A stretch of DNA of 64,000 bases from Terrisporobacter vanillatitrophus (GCF_051148895.1 NZ_CP154625.1:2418001-2482000), one strand, 5' to 3'. Shown: positions 25,757 through 35,276, counted from the first letter of the stretch. Made by a program: numbers and translations. The notes: generated by a model not told the origin, from the letters alone.

Positions 25757-27054
25757 ATTACTTCCTCCCCTGTTTCTTCACATATTTCCTCTGGCGATGA
25801 TATTTTTCCACTTATAGCAGATGCTGCTGCTACTGCTGGACTTGCTAAATAAATTTCAGAGTCTACATGACCCATTCTTCCCACAAAATTTCTGTTTGTA
25901 GTTGATACCGCTCTTTCACCTTCTGCTAATATTCCCATATGACCTCCAAGACATGGACCACAAGTTGGAGTTGATATGGCTGCTCCTGCTTTAACAAGTT
26001 CAGATATATAGCCTTTTTCTATTGCGTCTAAGTAAATGCTTTGAGTCCCAGGGAACACTATACATCTCACATCTTTTGATACTTTTTTCCCTTTCATTAC
26101 TTCTGCCGCTATTTTTAAGTCATTTATTCTACCATTTGTACAAGAACCTATTACTACTTGATCAATTTTTATATCTTGTGTAATTTCATCTGTAGTTTTT
26201 GTATTTTCAGGTAGATGAGGAAAGGCTACTGTTGGTTTTAATGAACTTAAATCTATTTCTATCACACTATCATAATCTGCATCTTCATCAGCTTTAAAAA
26301 TTTGAGTATTTTTTTCTATAGTATCGCAGGGATGTGATTTTATATATTCTAAAGTAAATTCATCCACTGGGAATATACCATTTTTAGCACCAGCTTCTAT
26401 GGCCATATTACAGATAGTAAATCTATCATCCATAGTTAAATATTTTACGCCATCTCCCACAAATTCCATAGACATATATCTTGCTCCATCTACTCCTATT
26501 TTACCTATTATGTGCAAGATAATATCTTTTCCACTTATCCATTTGCTTGGTTTATTTTTTAATATAAATTTTATAGCTCCTGGAACTTTGAACCATGACT
26601 TTCCTGTTGCCATACCTGCTGCCATATCTGTAGAACCTATACCAGTAGAAAATGCTCCAAGTGCACCATAGGTACATGTATGTGAATCAGCTCCAATAAC
26701 CACATCTCCTGCTGTTACTAATCCTTTCTCAGGTAGTAGACAATGTTCTATTCCCATGTCTCCTACATCAAAATAATTCTTTATATTTTTACAATTAGCA
26801 AAATTTCTTGCTACCTTACATTGCTGAGCACTTTTTATATCTTTGTTTGGTGTAAAATGATCAAGTACTATAGTCACTTTACTATTATCAAAAACTTCAT
26901 TTATATTTAACTTATCAAACTCTCTTATGGCAACAGGAGTTGTTATATCATTTCCAAGAACTAAGTCTAAGTTAGCTTCTATTAATTGTCCTTTTTTAAC
27001 TTCTTTCAAATTAGCATGTGCTGCTAATATTTTTTGTGTCATTGTCATCCCCAT
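25750..27054 (-). CDS. leuC: 3-isopropylmalate dehydratase large subunit
   Basis: 434-residue aconitase-superfamily subunit of the short HACN/archaeal type. [4Fe-4S] ligands are seen in VIGSCTNGR and in TPTCGPCLGGHMG; GADSHTCTYGALGAFSTGIGSTD is also conserved. It isomerises 2- to 3-isopropylmalate with LeuD. The ATG at 27054 lies about eight bases after AGGGGGATTG; two more in-frame ATGs follow closely. Fourteen bases separate it from leuA. Confidence 0.96.
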   Translation of the reverse strand: MGMTMTQKILAAHANLKEVKKGQLIEANLDLVLGNDITTPVAIREFDKLNINEVFDNSKVTIVLDHFTPNKDIKSAQQCKVARNFANCKNIKNYFDVGDMGIEHCLLPEKGLVTAGDVVIGADSHTCTYGALGAFSTGIGSTDMAAGMATGKSWFKVPGAIKFILKNKPSKWISGKDIILHIIGKIGVDGARYMSMEFVGDGVKYLTMDDRFTICNMAIEAGAKNGIFPVDEFTLEYIKSHPCDTIEKNTQIFKADEDADYDSVIEIDLSSLKPTVAFPHLPENTKTTDEITQDIKIDQVVIGSCTNGRINDLKIAAEVMKGKKVSKDVRCIVFPGTQSIYLDAIEKGYISELVKAGAAISTPTCGPCLGGHMGILAEGERAVSTTNRNFVGRMGHVDSEIYLASPAVAAASAISGKISSPEEICEETGEEVIC

Positions 27055-27067
27055 ATTTTCAATCCCC

Positions 27068-28777
27068 CTATATTATCATTTTCATGTAACTTTTATTAAT
27101 TGCATTCATTAGTGCATTTATAGCTGCTGTGTTTATATTCTCTGAAATTCCTACGCCAAAGTATGGCTCCCCATCCTCTTCTATTTCCACATAAGCCACA
27201 CCTTTAGCATGAGAGCCATCACTTAGAGCATGCTCATGATAATTTTTAAAACTATAATTTTTTAATTCTCTTTGTCTTAAAGCATTATTGAATGCATCTA
27301 TTGGTCCATTACCTTCACCTTTAATTACATAATCTTCACCTTCAAAATTTATTATTGCTTCTAGTTCTAATATATTGTTTTCTGCACAGTTTTTAATATC
27401 ATACACATCTGAGTTTACTGAGTTAATTCTATATTTTTTAAGTTTATATGGTGTAGCAATATCTATATACCACTCATTAAATAAATCGTAAATTTCCTTA
27501 GGTGACAATTCTTTTCCTCTCTTATCTGATGCTTGCTTAACCACTCGACCAAAATACTTATGCATATTTTTAGGAATATTAAACCCAAATTCATTTTCCA
27601 TAATGTATATTGCCCCACCTTTGCCTGATTGAGAGTTAATTCTTATAATTTCTGTATATTCTCTTCCTAAATCATGAGGGTCAATAGGTAAGTAAGGTAC
27701 TTCCCATTCATATTCATTTCTTTCTTCTCTTGCTCTCATACCTTTTCTTATGGCATCTTGATGAGACCCAGAAAAAGCGCAGAATACTAAGTCTCCAGCA
27801 TAAGGATGTCTCACGTGAACATCAAGCTTCGTACATTTTTTATAAATATCTGTTATGTCCGAAATATTACTGAAACTAAGTTTAGGATCTACACCATTTG
27901 AATACATATTCATGGCAGCTGTTATAATATCTAAATTTCCCGTTCTCTCACCATTCCCAAATAAAGTACCTTCAATTCTATCAGCTCCAGCTAAAAGTCC
28001 TAACTCACAAGCTGCCACTGAAGTCCCCCTATCATTGTGTGGATGTAGACTTATAATTACACATTCTCTATTTTTTACAGTTTTACTAAACCATTCAATT
28101 TGATCAGCATAAAGATTTGGCGTTGTCATTTCTACTGTGGAAGGTAAGTTTATAATCATTTTATTTTCTGGAGTAGGTTTCCAAACATCCATAACGGCTT
28201 CACAAATTTCTAGGGCATAATCCATTTCAGTTCCTGTAAAACTCTCTGGTGAATATTCATATTGGAATGAAGTCTCTGAATATTTTTTTGCTTCTCTATT
28301 AAAAATTTCTGCTCCTTCAATTGCTATATCTATAATCTCTCTCTTACTTTTATTAAATACCACATCTCTTTGAAGTGTAGATGTGGAATTATATAAATGA
28401 ACAATTGCTTTTTTACATCCTTTTAAAGCTTCAAAAGTTTTTACAATTAAATGTTCTCTTGACTGTGTTAGTACTTGAACTGTTACATCATTTGGGATTA
28501 AATCTTCATCTATTAATTTTCTCAAAAAATCGTATTCTGTCTTAGAAGCTGAAGGAAATCCTATTTCAATCTCTTTAAATCCAACTTCAATTAACATATT
28601 AAACATTTCAATTTTTTCAGATACGCTCATTGGAATTGGTAATGATTGATTACCATCTCTTAAATCCACAGAACACCAAATTGGTGCCTTATTTATTTCA
28701 TTATCTGGCCATTGTCTATTCTTAAAGTTTTTCGGCTGAAAATTTATTTTTTTATATTTTTTGCAATCAAAATTCAT
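27068..28777 (-). CDS. leuA: 2-isopropylmalate synthase, long LeuA2 type
   Basis: 569-residue enzyme condensing acetyl-CoA with 2-ketoisovalerate, the committed step to leucine. The N-terminal TIM barrel carries WCSVDLRDGNQSL (metal-binding Asp), HPHNDRGTSVAACELGLLAGA and GNGERTGNLD. The C-terminal LeuA allosteric dimer domain begins near 455 and is the site of leucine feedback in the family. The N-terminal extension with NFKNRQWPDNEINKAPIW marks the longer actinobacterial/clostridial LeuA2 group. ATG follows AAGGAGGAG. First gene of the operon, preceded by a T-box leader. Confidence 0.96.
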   Translation of the reverse strand: MNFDCKKYKKINFQPKNFKNRQWPDNEINKAPIWCSVDLRDGNQSLPIPMSVSEKIEMFNMLIEVGFKEIEIGFPSASKTEYDFLRKLIDEDLIPNDVTVQVLTQSREHLIVKTFEALKGCKKAIVHLYNSTSTLQRDVVFNKSKREIIDIAIEGAEIFNREAKKYSETSFQYEYSPESFTGTEMDYALEICEAVMDVWKPTPENKMIINLPSTVEMTTPNLYADQIEWFSKTVKNRECVIISLHPHNDRGTSVAACELGLLAGADRIEGTLFGNGERTGNLDIITAAMNMYSNGVDPKLSFSNISDITDIYKKCTKLDVHVRHPYAGDLVFCAFSGSHQDAIRKGMRAREERNEYEWEVPYLPIDPHDLGREYTEIIRINSQSGKGGAIYIMENEFGFNIPKNMHKYFGRVVKQASDKRGKELSPKEIYDLFNEWYIDIATPYKLKKYRINSVNSDVYDIKNCAENNILELEAIINFEGEDYVIKGEGNGPIDAFNNALRQRELKNYSFKNYHEHALSDGSHAKGVAYVEIEEDGEPYFGVGISENINTAAINALMNAINKSYMKMII

Positions 28778-28890
28778 AAAAAACTCCTCCTTATTTTTAA
28801 ATGAAACTCCACTATTTTTTAATTATTTTCCAAATTTAATTTTGCACATTGTATTCAATATGAAATTGTACTTTTTATAAGTTTTTTAAA

Positions 28891-28904
28891 TATTTCTAGA
28901 AATA
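28891..28904. promoter_or_regulatory. 14-base palindrome between leu T-box and leuA
   Basis: TATTTCTAGAAATA is a perfect palindrome just after the T-box terminator. It resembles a degenerate CodY box and could act as a roadblock site; binding is untested. Confidence 0.3.
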
Positions 28905-29156
28905 AAAAAACCTCGTCTCTATATTTAGAGACGAGGTTTAACTCTCGCGGTACCACTCTATTTAACTTAAATAAGTTCCCTTTACAATAATCCTAAGGAT
29001 TATTTATCTTATAACGTAGATCTACGGTTTACTTTTGGTAAACAGCTCCTAGACAAGTTCAGAAAAATCCGCTGCCAAATTCCACCAAACTTTGGCTCTC
29101 TGTAAACTTCAAAATTCTTACTACTCCTATTCTTAGCTTTCAAATTATTTAACTTA
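28905..29156 (-). promoter_or_regulatory. Leucine-specific T-box leader of leuACDB
   Basis: Minus-strand leader with the T-box motif AGAGTGGTACCGCG (28946-28959) and a terminator stem CCTCGTCTCT/AGAGACGAGG plus T7 at 28905-28938. Stem I carries the AGTAGTAAG bulge. In the specifier loop, the trinucleotide after the conserved GAA is CTT (29055-29057), a leucine codon. Uncharged tRNA-Leu should stabilise the antiterminator and switch the operon on. Confidence 0.92.
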
Positions 29157-29162
29157 TTAGTA

Positions 29163-29218
29163 ATAATATACTAGAGTTAAACCTACGTCAATATATTTTT
29201 TAGAATTTTCTAAATATT
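29163..29218 (-). promoter_or_regulatory. leu operon promoter with possible CodY box
   Basis: Minus-strand -35 TTGACG (29186-29191), 17-base spacer, -10 TATTAT (29163-29168). Just upstream, AATTTTCTAAATATT (29204-29218) matches the CodY consensus at 13 of 15 positions. IS21 lies about 110 bases further upstream and leaves the promoter intact. Confidence 0.6.
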
Positions 29219-29403
29219 TTATAAATAACTCATATTTTAATTTCAAAAAAACTTCTCAATTCTTGCATTTATTTATATTTAAGGTAATTAATATTATTTC
29301 TATTTAATATGTAAATGATACTATATAGATGTACATAAAATGGAATATAAAAATGTACAAAATTATACAAATTTCTGCTATCCTTATCCCGGGAGGGATA
29401 GCC

Positions 29404-30627
29404 ATGATTTTAAATTTAATAGGACAAATTAATATAATTAAATCAATGAATTTTAAACCAAATTACTCTGAATTAGCCAGAGAGCATGGAATTGATAGAA
29501 GAACAGTGAAAAAATACTATGATGGATATGAAGGTAAACCACAAACTAGAAATAAATCTAGCAAATTAGATCAATACTTAGAAGAAATCAAATTAAAACT
29601 TTCAATAAAAGGAATTACAGCAAAGGCTGTATACGAATATTTTTTAGACAAGAATTATGACATTGGATCTTATTCAAATTTTATCAAATATATCAAATCA
29701 AAAAATTTAAAACCAACTAAAAAAATAAAAGGACATCCTAGATTTGAAACTCCACCTGGAAAACAAGCGCAAGTAGATTGGAAAGAAGATTTAAAATTAG
29801 TATCAAAAAATAATGAAGAATTTATAATAAATGTATTTAACTATAAACTTGGAAATTCTAGATACTGCCATTTTGAATATAGAAATACAAAAACTCAGCA
29901 AGATGTATTTGAGTGCCTAATATCATCATTTAAAGCTACCGGAGGTATCCCTTCAGAAATTTTATTTGATAATATGAGTACAGTTGTTGATATTACGGGT
30001 AATAAAAGAAAAATTAATAATAAAATGAAAGCATTCGCTTCAGACTTTGGTTTTAATATTAGCCTTTGTAAGCCCCGCCATTCTTATACGAAGGGAAAAG
30101 TAGAGTCAGCAAATAAGTTTATTGAATGGTTACTTGCATATAATTATGAATTTGAAACTGAAGAAGATTTAATTCAAATATTAAAAAATATAAATAAAAA
30201 AGTAAATCAATCAGCAAACCAGACAACAGGGCTACCGCCTATACTTTTATTTCAAAAAGAAAAGGAATACTTACAGCCTTTACCTAGTAATTCAATAATT
30301 GAATCATATATAAACCAAAGGTTGACCGCCAACGTTCATAAAGATTCTCTGATAAATTACAAGAATAGCAAGTATTCCGTCCCTAGCAAATATATAAATA
30401 AAACTGTAACTTTGAAAGTTATTGATAACAAGTTACATATATATTTTAGCACAGATTTAATAGCTATTCATGACATAACAAATAAAAAAATGAATTATAA
30501 TGAAGAGCATTATAAATAATTAATATCTCCGTATATAAAAAATTCTAACGACATTGATGATATTGCAAGGGATAATTTAAACCAACTAGATTATTTACTT
30601 AATGTTAATGGAGGAGAATATGAGTAA
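29404..30627 (+). pseudogene. istA: IS21 transposase IstA, interrupted by a nonsense codon
   Basis: The helix-turn-helix (YSELAREHGIDRRTVKKYY) and the DDE core (PGKQAQVDWKED, then SEILFDNMSTVVD, then SYTKGKVESANKF) are present. A TAA at 30517-30519 ends the frame after HYK. The same frame then continues without further stops for 35 codons (LISPYIKNSNDIDDIARDNL...) to a TAA at 30625-30627 that overlaps the istB start. This is the classic istA/istB coupling, so the upstream TAA looks like a point mutation. The start chosen is ATG 29404, seven bases after GGGAGGG. The truncated form may or may not still transpose. Confidence 0.85.
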
Positions 30628-31387
30628 TTATGTAAAACTACTTAATAATCTTGAAGAATTGTCACTAAATAATATAAAACTTAATTTAGATAAGTATATT
30701 GAAATGATTAATAGTCATGAAAAAAGTTTAGTAGATGCACTTTATGAATTAAGCAATCTAGAAATAAACTCCAAACAAGAAAGAGCTAAAACAGCTTGTG
30801 TAAAAGTTGCAAACTTTCCATTTATTAAAACTCTAGAAGACTTTGATTTCACATTTCAACCAGCAGTAAATAAACAAGAAATTTTAGATTTAGCTACGCT
30901 TAGATTCATAGAGAATAATGAAAATATATTATTTGTAGGAACATCCGGAGTTGGCAAGACACATCTTGCTACCTCCATTGGAATCAAAAGTGCCACAAAT
31001 AGATACTCTACATATTTTATACCTTTTCAAGAATTGATTCAACAGCTTAAAAGGGCGTTAGCTGAGAATAGATTAGACGCTAGGCTTAAACATTTTTCAA
31101 AATACAAAGTTTTAATTATTGATGAAATTGGATATTTGCCAATAGATACTGATGCTGCCAATCTGTTTTTTCAGCTAATTTCAAGAAGATATGAAAAACA
31201 TTGTACTATAATAACTACTAATTCTAATTTTTCAAAATGGAGTGAAATCTTTGGATCTCCAGCTATAGCTAATGCTATTTTAGATAGGTTGCTTCATCAT
31301 TCTCATATTATTTCTATAAAAGGTCCATCATATAGGTTAAAGTCTAAACTTAATTATTTAGATAGTTCTTCTTCAGGTAATTCTTAA
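30620..31387 (+). CDS. istB: IS21 helper ATPase IstB
   Basis: 255-residue AAA+ ATPase that assists IstA in target selection. Walker A is VGTSGVGKTHLA and Walker B is VLIIDEIGYLP; the DnaC-like N-terminus is usual for the family. ATG 30620 is preceded by GGAGGAG and overlaps the original istA stop (ATGAGTAA), indicating translational coupling. An earlier in-frame ATG at 30602 lacks a site. Intact along its length. Confidence 0.92.
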   Translation: MSNYVKLLNNLEELSLNNIKLNLDKYIEMINSHEKSLVDALYELSNLEINSKQERAKTACVKVANFPFIKTLEDFDFTFQPAVNKQEILDLATLRFIENNENILFVGTSGVGKTHLATSIGIKSATNRYSTYFIPFQELIQQLKRALAENRLDARLKHFSKYKVLIIDEIGYLPIDTDAANLFFQLISRRYEKHCTIITTNSNFSKWSEIFGSPAIANAILDRLLHHSHIISIKGPSYRLKSKLNYLDSSSSGNS

Positions 31388-31508
31388 AAGTATATTTTTT
31401 GTACATAATTATTTTCCTCTTTTTATACAAATATATATTGCAATTTACAATTTAATAATATATATAGAGGGTTGATAACACTAAATTATCATGGAAGGAG
31501 AATATCAA

Positions 31509-31871
31509 ATGGACGACATATACAAAGAAGCTCATAAAATGGCAAAATCTATTTATGAGGAATACAAAGACGTGGACTATAAATTTCAGTTTCAATTATG
31601 TTTGTCTTACCTTTCTGATAAAAAAAATAATGAGAGAATCGAAGAAATTTTAGCTGAGGTAAAAGTAAACGAAGAAGAAGCAAGAATATTAGAAAAAGTT
31701 GAATTTTACTATAAAAACTTTTTCGACAGTGAAGAAAATCTTAAGTTTAGACTTTGGCAAAGACAGGATAAAAGAAGAGTCTATTTATCTGCATCATATA
31801 TTGTTAATAAGCCTTATATAGACTTAATAAGCAACAAATTATTTGATAAAAATGAAATAAAGAAATTTTAG
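31509..31871 (+). CDS. Small acidic helical protein, unknown
   Basis: 120 residues, not recognised. It is highly charged and apparently all-helical, with no membrane segments: MDDIYKEAHKMAKSIYEEYKD, then RIEEILAEVKVNEEEARILEKVEFYYKNF. ATG 31509 follows GGAAGGAG at good spacing; an ATG at 31491 would place that site inside the gene. It stands alone between IS21 and the convergent hom, with a hairpin terminator after it. IS21 may have separated it from its original upstream region. Confidence 0.6.
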   Translation: MDDIYKEAHKMAKSIYEEYKDVDYKFQFQLCLSYLSDKKNNERIEEILAEVKVNEEEARILEKVEFYYKNFFDSEENLKFRLWQRQDKRRVYLSASYIVNKPYIDLISNKLFDKNEIKKF

Positions 31872-31872
31872 T

Positions 31873-31915
31873 AAAAAGGTGATATCGTGCTAAAAATAGT
31901 GCGATACACTTTTTT
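31873..31915 (+). terminator. Terminator of the small acidic protein gene
   Basis: AAAAAGGTG-A-TATCG pairs with CGATA-CACTTTTTT, ending in a T6 run. Confidence 0.65.
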
Positions 31916-31917
31916 GC

Positions 31918-31964
31918 TTAAAAAAAGCTGTTACATTTAATTTTAAATTATTTGTAAAACAGCT
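31918..31964 (-). terminator. Probable terminator of hom
   Basis: On the minus strand AGCTGTTTTAC...GTAACAGCT is followed by a T-run; about 100 bases after the hom stop. Confidence 0.55.
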
Positions 31965-32063
31965 CTTCCATATTGATTATATAAAGTAAAGTCTAACACT
32001 TCTATTTTTTTATCCTCTTGTTTAGCCTAGTTATAGAAGGTATTTCTAATATTCAATTTTACT

Positions 32064-33269
32064 TTAACTAATTTTTAATATTTTTCTACTTTCTTTACAA
32101 TATCCTTTATCCTTAATTAAACATAATATATTATTAATTTCATATTCAGATTCTGCATAAACCATAACTGCCAATTCATCAGTGTCATCAATTACGTCAT
32201 ATTCATCTATACAAGCATTTATAAGAGAGATTATCTCTTCTTTTTTAGGAGATTTAAATCTTAATAAAACTTGGCACTTATTATTTATAGTTTTTTCCAC
32301 TTCAATTTTCTCTTTTGTAAATTGATCTATGTTGGCAATTCTATTGTCAAAAATATCTATAACATCCGCATAAACAGCACTTCCTGTAGGTTCTTTTCCT
32401 GCCCCTTTACCTACGAAAGATAATTCTCCCACAGAATCTCCATTAAATACAACGATATTATATTCATTATCTATTTGAGATAATAAGTTATTGTTATCAA
32501 CAAGTACGGGTCTTACAAAGCCACTAACTTTTTCATTTTTCTTCTTACTTTGACCAACTAACTTAATTTTACATCCCATTTTTTTTGCATAGTTAATATC
32601 CTTCATATCAATTTTTGATATACCTTCTAAGTAAAAGTCTTTCCAATATACTCTACGATTGTAAGCCAAAGTTGATAAAATAGACAATTTTCTAGCTGCA
32701 TCATATCCTTCCACATCTGCTTCTGGGTTAGCTTCTGCAAAACCTAATTCTTGAGCTTCTTTTAAGACTTCATCATAAGACAAACCTTCATTGTACATTT
32801 TGCTTAAAATAAAGTTTGTTGTCCCATTTAATATAGCATACATACTATCAATAGAATTACCTTCTAAAGACTCTGTTAAAGGTTTTAGAACGGGTATACC
32901 ACCACCAACAGATGCCTCGAATTTAAGACTTACATTATTTTCTTTTGCTAGCTTTACAAGTTTATCCCCATATTCTGCTAGCATATCCTTATTAGCTGTA
33001 ACTACATTAATTTTACTTCCTAATGCTCTTTTTATATATTCATATGAAGGATGTAAACCTCCCATTAATTCAACTAAAATATCAATATTTTCTTTAAATA
33101 CATCCTCAATATTTTCAGTTATTATATTTGCATATTTAGATGATTTATATTTATTTTTATCTCTTACTAATATGCTTGATATTTCTATATTTCTTTTATT
33201 CTTATTTCCCTCAATCATTTGTACAAGACCTTTTCCCACTGTTCCGTACCCAAGTATAGCTATTTTCAT
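32064..33269 (-). CDS. hom: Homoserine dehydrogenase
   Basis: 401-residue NAD(P)-dependent enzyme making homoserine, the branch point to threonine and methionine. The Rossmann loop is GYGTVGKGLVQMI, the interdomain ANKDMLAEYGDKL is conserved, and the catalytic region has NGTTNFILSKM and PEADVEGYDAARKLSIL with the active Lys. A short C-terminal ACT-like region (residues about 335-400) could be the allosteric site. ATG follows AAAGGAGG. It is a single-gene unit behind two tandem threonine-specific T-box leaders; thrB and thrC are not nearby. Confidence 0.95.
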   Translation of the reverse strand: MKIAILGYGTVGKGLVQMIEGNKNKRNIEISSILVRDKNKYKSSKYANIITENIEDVFKENIDILVELMGGLHPSYEYIKRALGSKINVVTANKDMLAEYGDKLVKLAKENNVSLKFEASVGGGIPVLKPLTESLEGNSIDSMYAILNGTTNFILSKMYNEGLSYDEVLKEAQELGFAEANPEADVEGYDAARKLSILSTLAYNRRVYWKDFYLEGISKIDMKDINYAKKMGCKIKLVGQSKKKNEKVSGFVRPVLVDNNNLLSQIDNEYNIVVFNGDSVGELSFVGKGAGKEPTGSAVYADVIDIFDNRIANIDQFTKEKIEVEKTINNKCQVLLRFKSPKKEEIISLINACIDEYDVIDDTDELAVMVYAESEYEINNILCLIKDKGYCKESRKILKIS

Positions 33270-33319
33270 GTTAAAACCTCCTTTTTACTTTACAAAAATA
33301 AATTTTACTTTTCTCAATC

Positions 33320-33593
33320 AAAAAAAGAGACCAATCCCTCATAAAGGGACGAGTCTCTCGCGGTTCCACCCAATTTAGCTTTATTCATAATAAAACTCAC
33401 TTTAAACTTTAACGCAGCTTACGGTTAATCTTACTAAAATCAATTAGATTGCTTCAGATCACAGCTCCTAGGTAGTTTTCAATCCCTCTAATTTGAAAAG
33501 CCTTACAGCCTATGAGCTTTTCTCTCTGATAATCGAATTAGATCTACTTTTCCTATTCATCGCCTTTAAATATTAATTTGTATTTTTTAAATT
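33320..33593 (-). promoter_or_regulatory. Threonine T-box leader, proximal copy
   Basis: T-box motif GGGTGGAACCGCG at 33359-33371 and a terminator stem AGAGAC...GTCTCT plus T7 at 33320-33357. The specifier loop GAAAACTACC has ACT (Thr) at 33474-33476, aligned to the leucine leader by the shared CTAGGAGCTGT that follows. Stem I is nearly identical to the distal copy. Confidence 0.9.
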
Positions 33594-33852
33594 AAAAAAC
33601 TCGCCCTTATAAATAAGGACGAGATATATTCCCGCGGTTCCACCTAAATTGATTTAAAATCCACTTAATGCCTTAACGCAGCTTACGGTTAATCTTACTG
33701 AAATCAATTAGATTGCTTCAGATCACAGCTCCTAGGTAGTTTTCAATCTCTCTAATTTGAAAAGCCTTACAGCCTATGAGCTTTTCTCTCTGGTAATCGA
33801 ATTAGATTTACTCTTCCTATTCTTCGCTTTTATAACTCTAAATTTATATTAA
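33594..33852 (-). promoter_or_regulatory. Threonine T-box leader, distal copy
   Basis: Motif GGTGGAACCGCGG at 33632-33644, terminator CTCGTCCTTAT/ATAAGGGCGAG plus T6 at 33594-33623, and specifier ACT at 33738-33740. Over about 150 bases of stem I it differs from the proximal copy at only a handful of positions, while the terminator halves have diverged. Confidence 0.9.
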
Positions 33853-33858
33853 ATTAAT

Positions 33859-33885
33859 ATTATAAGAATTATTACTAAATGTCAA
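33859..33885 (-). promoter_or_regulatory. hom promoter
   Basis: Minus-strand TTGACA (33880-33885) and TATAAT (33859-33864), spacer 15; an alternative TAATAT gives spacer 17. Starts transcription just ahead of the distal T-box. Confidence 0.65.
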
Positions 33886-33945
33886 GATAATTTTTAATTT
33901 ATTTATCTATATAATATATTAAAAATTCTAATAAGAGATACAAAT

Positions 33946-34791
33946 TTATCTTATTTTTCTTTTATATAGTCTGGCATTTATTTCACAACCAATTAATATA
34001 GTCCAACTACTTAAATAAACCCAGGTCATAAGTACGATAATTCCACCTAAACTTCCATAAATAATATCGTATCTTGCAAAATTATTTGAGTAAAATGAAT
34101 AACAAAATGATGCTACTAACCAACATAAAGTTGACACTATAGCTCCTGGCAATACGTCTTTAAAAGACAGCTTTTTATTTGGAGTAAATCTATATAAGTT
34201 CATCAAAATAATAATTACAGTTATAATTCCCACCACGTATCTACAAAGGTTCCAAATATACATAAAATATTGATCCAAACCAATTAAATTAAATAAAAAT
34301 GAACCTAATTTCTCACCAAATACTAAAAATATCATAGATGTAAAAATCAAAACAACTAACATTATTACAAATACTAAAGATATGAATAATACCTCAAAAT
34401 ACGGTCTAGTTTCCCTAATATTATAAGATCTATTCATACCTCTAATCAGTGATAATACCGCCCTAGACATGGTATACATTGCTAACATAAAACTTAGTAT
34501 TAAAAAACTAAAACTTCTATTTTCAATGGCGGATTGCATTAATGATGATACTATATTAAAAGCACTTAATGGTAATATTTTCTTTAATAAAAATATATAT
34601 TTGCTAATCTTAATTATTGGTGTATATACCACCAAACTTATTGTAAATATTAAAAAAGGAAAGAAAGATAACAATAAATAGAATGACATTTCAGCTGCTT
34701 TTGAGTTTATTTCTCTATAATTAGAGTATTCCATAAGAAATTTCATTTTTTTACTATATGTTTGGAATTTACTATTAAGTCTATTTTTCAT
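33946..34791 (-). CDS. YihY/BrkB-family inner membrane protein
   Basis: 281 residues with six predicted membrane helices of the YihY (formerly RNase BN/BrkB) family. The start contains AAEMSFYLLLSFFPFLIFTISLV, then a middle MSRAVLSLIRGMNRSYNIRETRPY and the late KDVLPGAIVSTLCWLVASFCYSFY and YGSLGGIIVLMTWVYLSSWTILIGCEINA, all typical. Function is not established; transport or envelope roles have been proposed. ATG follows TAGGAGGG. The small ORF upstream is 25 bases away on the same strand. Confidence 0.9.
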   Translation of the reverse strand: MKNRLNSKFQTYSKKMKFLMEYSNYREINSKAAEMSFYLLLSFFPFLIFTISLVVYTPIIKISKYIFLLKKILPLSAFNIVSSLMQSAIENRSFSFLILSFMLAMYTMSRAVLSLIRGMNRSYNIRETRPYFEVLFISLVFVIMLVVLIFTSMIFLVFGEKLGSFLFNLIGLDQYFMYIWNLCRYVVGIITVIIILMNLYRFTPNKKLSFKDVLPGAIVSTLCWLVASFCYSFYSNNFARYDIIYGSLGGIIVLMTWVYLSSWTILIGCEINARLYKRKIR

Positions 34792-34816
34792 ATTATCCCT
34801 CCTATACTGTATTTTT

Positions 34817-35095
34817 TTATTTACTATTTTCTACCTCATCAGATATTTTATAAAAAAGCCAATTGAGACTCTCCATTCCATTATATCCTAAATTGGAGTA
34901 GTAATCTTTACTCTTTTTATTAGCATAAATAGTATCTCCTTTTTCATTACAAATAAGCATAAAACCATATTTATCATTACCAACTATACTATTGAACACC
35001 TTCAGATTTTCAATTAGTATTCTTGATTTATTTATATATATGTATAATTCAATAAAACTTTCCCCTATAACAATTAAAGACGATATATATATCAT
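34817..35095 (-). CDS. Small hypothetical protein, possible truncated sensor fragment
   Basis: 92 residues, weakly supported. A hydrophobic start (YISSLIVIGESFIELYIYIN) is followed by GFMLICNEKGDTIYANKKSKDYY, which has the look of a PAS-domain strand pair. The ATG has no clear ribosome site, and the frame stays open for about 21 codons upstream without a start codon. It may be the 3' remnant of a membrane sensor gene. It lies 25 bases before the YihY gene. Confidence 0.3.
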   Translation of the reverse strand: MIYISSLIVIGESFIELYIYINKSRILIENLKVFNSIVGNDKYGFMLICNEKGDTIYANKKSKDYYSNLGYNGMESLNWLFYKISDEVENSK

Positions 35096-35172
35096 ACAAA
35101 CTGAAATTAATTTATCATAAAAATAGAAAATATAGACTTGGACCCTAACATAAGAATCCTAAAATATAAAAT

Positions 35173-35221
35173 AAAAAGTAATAACTTTTGATACTCTATA
35201 ATCAAAAGTTATTACTTTTTC
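35173..35221 (-). terminator. Terminator of the phosphoglucomutase gene
   Basis: Perfect 20-base arms AAAAAGTAATAACTTTTGAT and complement, with an eight-base loop, 56 bases past the stop. Confidence 0.85.
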
Positions 35222-35276
35222 TTTACAATATTATAAAATAAACAGAAAGTAAATATCTTATTTTAAATATTATTAT

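Larger units (their letters stand above)
29330..31405 (+). mobile_element. IS21-family insertion sequence
   Basis: About 2.08 kb with istA and istB. The left end has TGTACATAAAATGG and a second repeat TGTACAAAATTATAC about 21 bases in. The right end is the complement of TGTACAAAAAATATAC, giving TG...CA termini. I found no convincing target duplication, so the ends are approximate. istA carries a nonsense codon. Confidence 0.85.

Noticed and set aside
29322..31412. Target-site duplication for IS21
   Set aside because: No 4-8 base direct repeat flanks the TGTACA ends; boundaries therefore left approximate.
31967..32063. Short coding-like stretches in two minus-strand frames after hom (ending LQII-stop and RIKK-stop)
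   Set aside because: They look like decayed coding sequence but are under 30 codons each, interrupted by stops and not recognisable, so not annotated.
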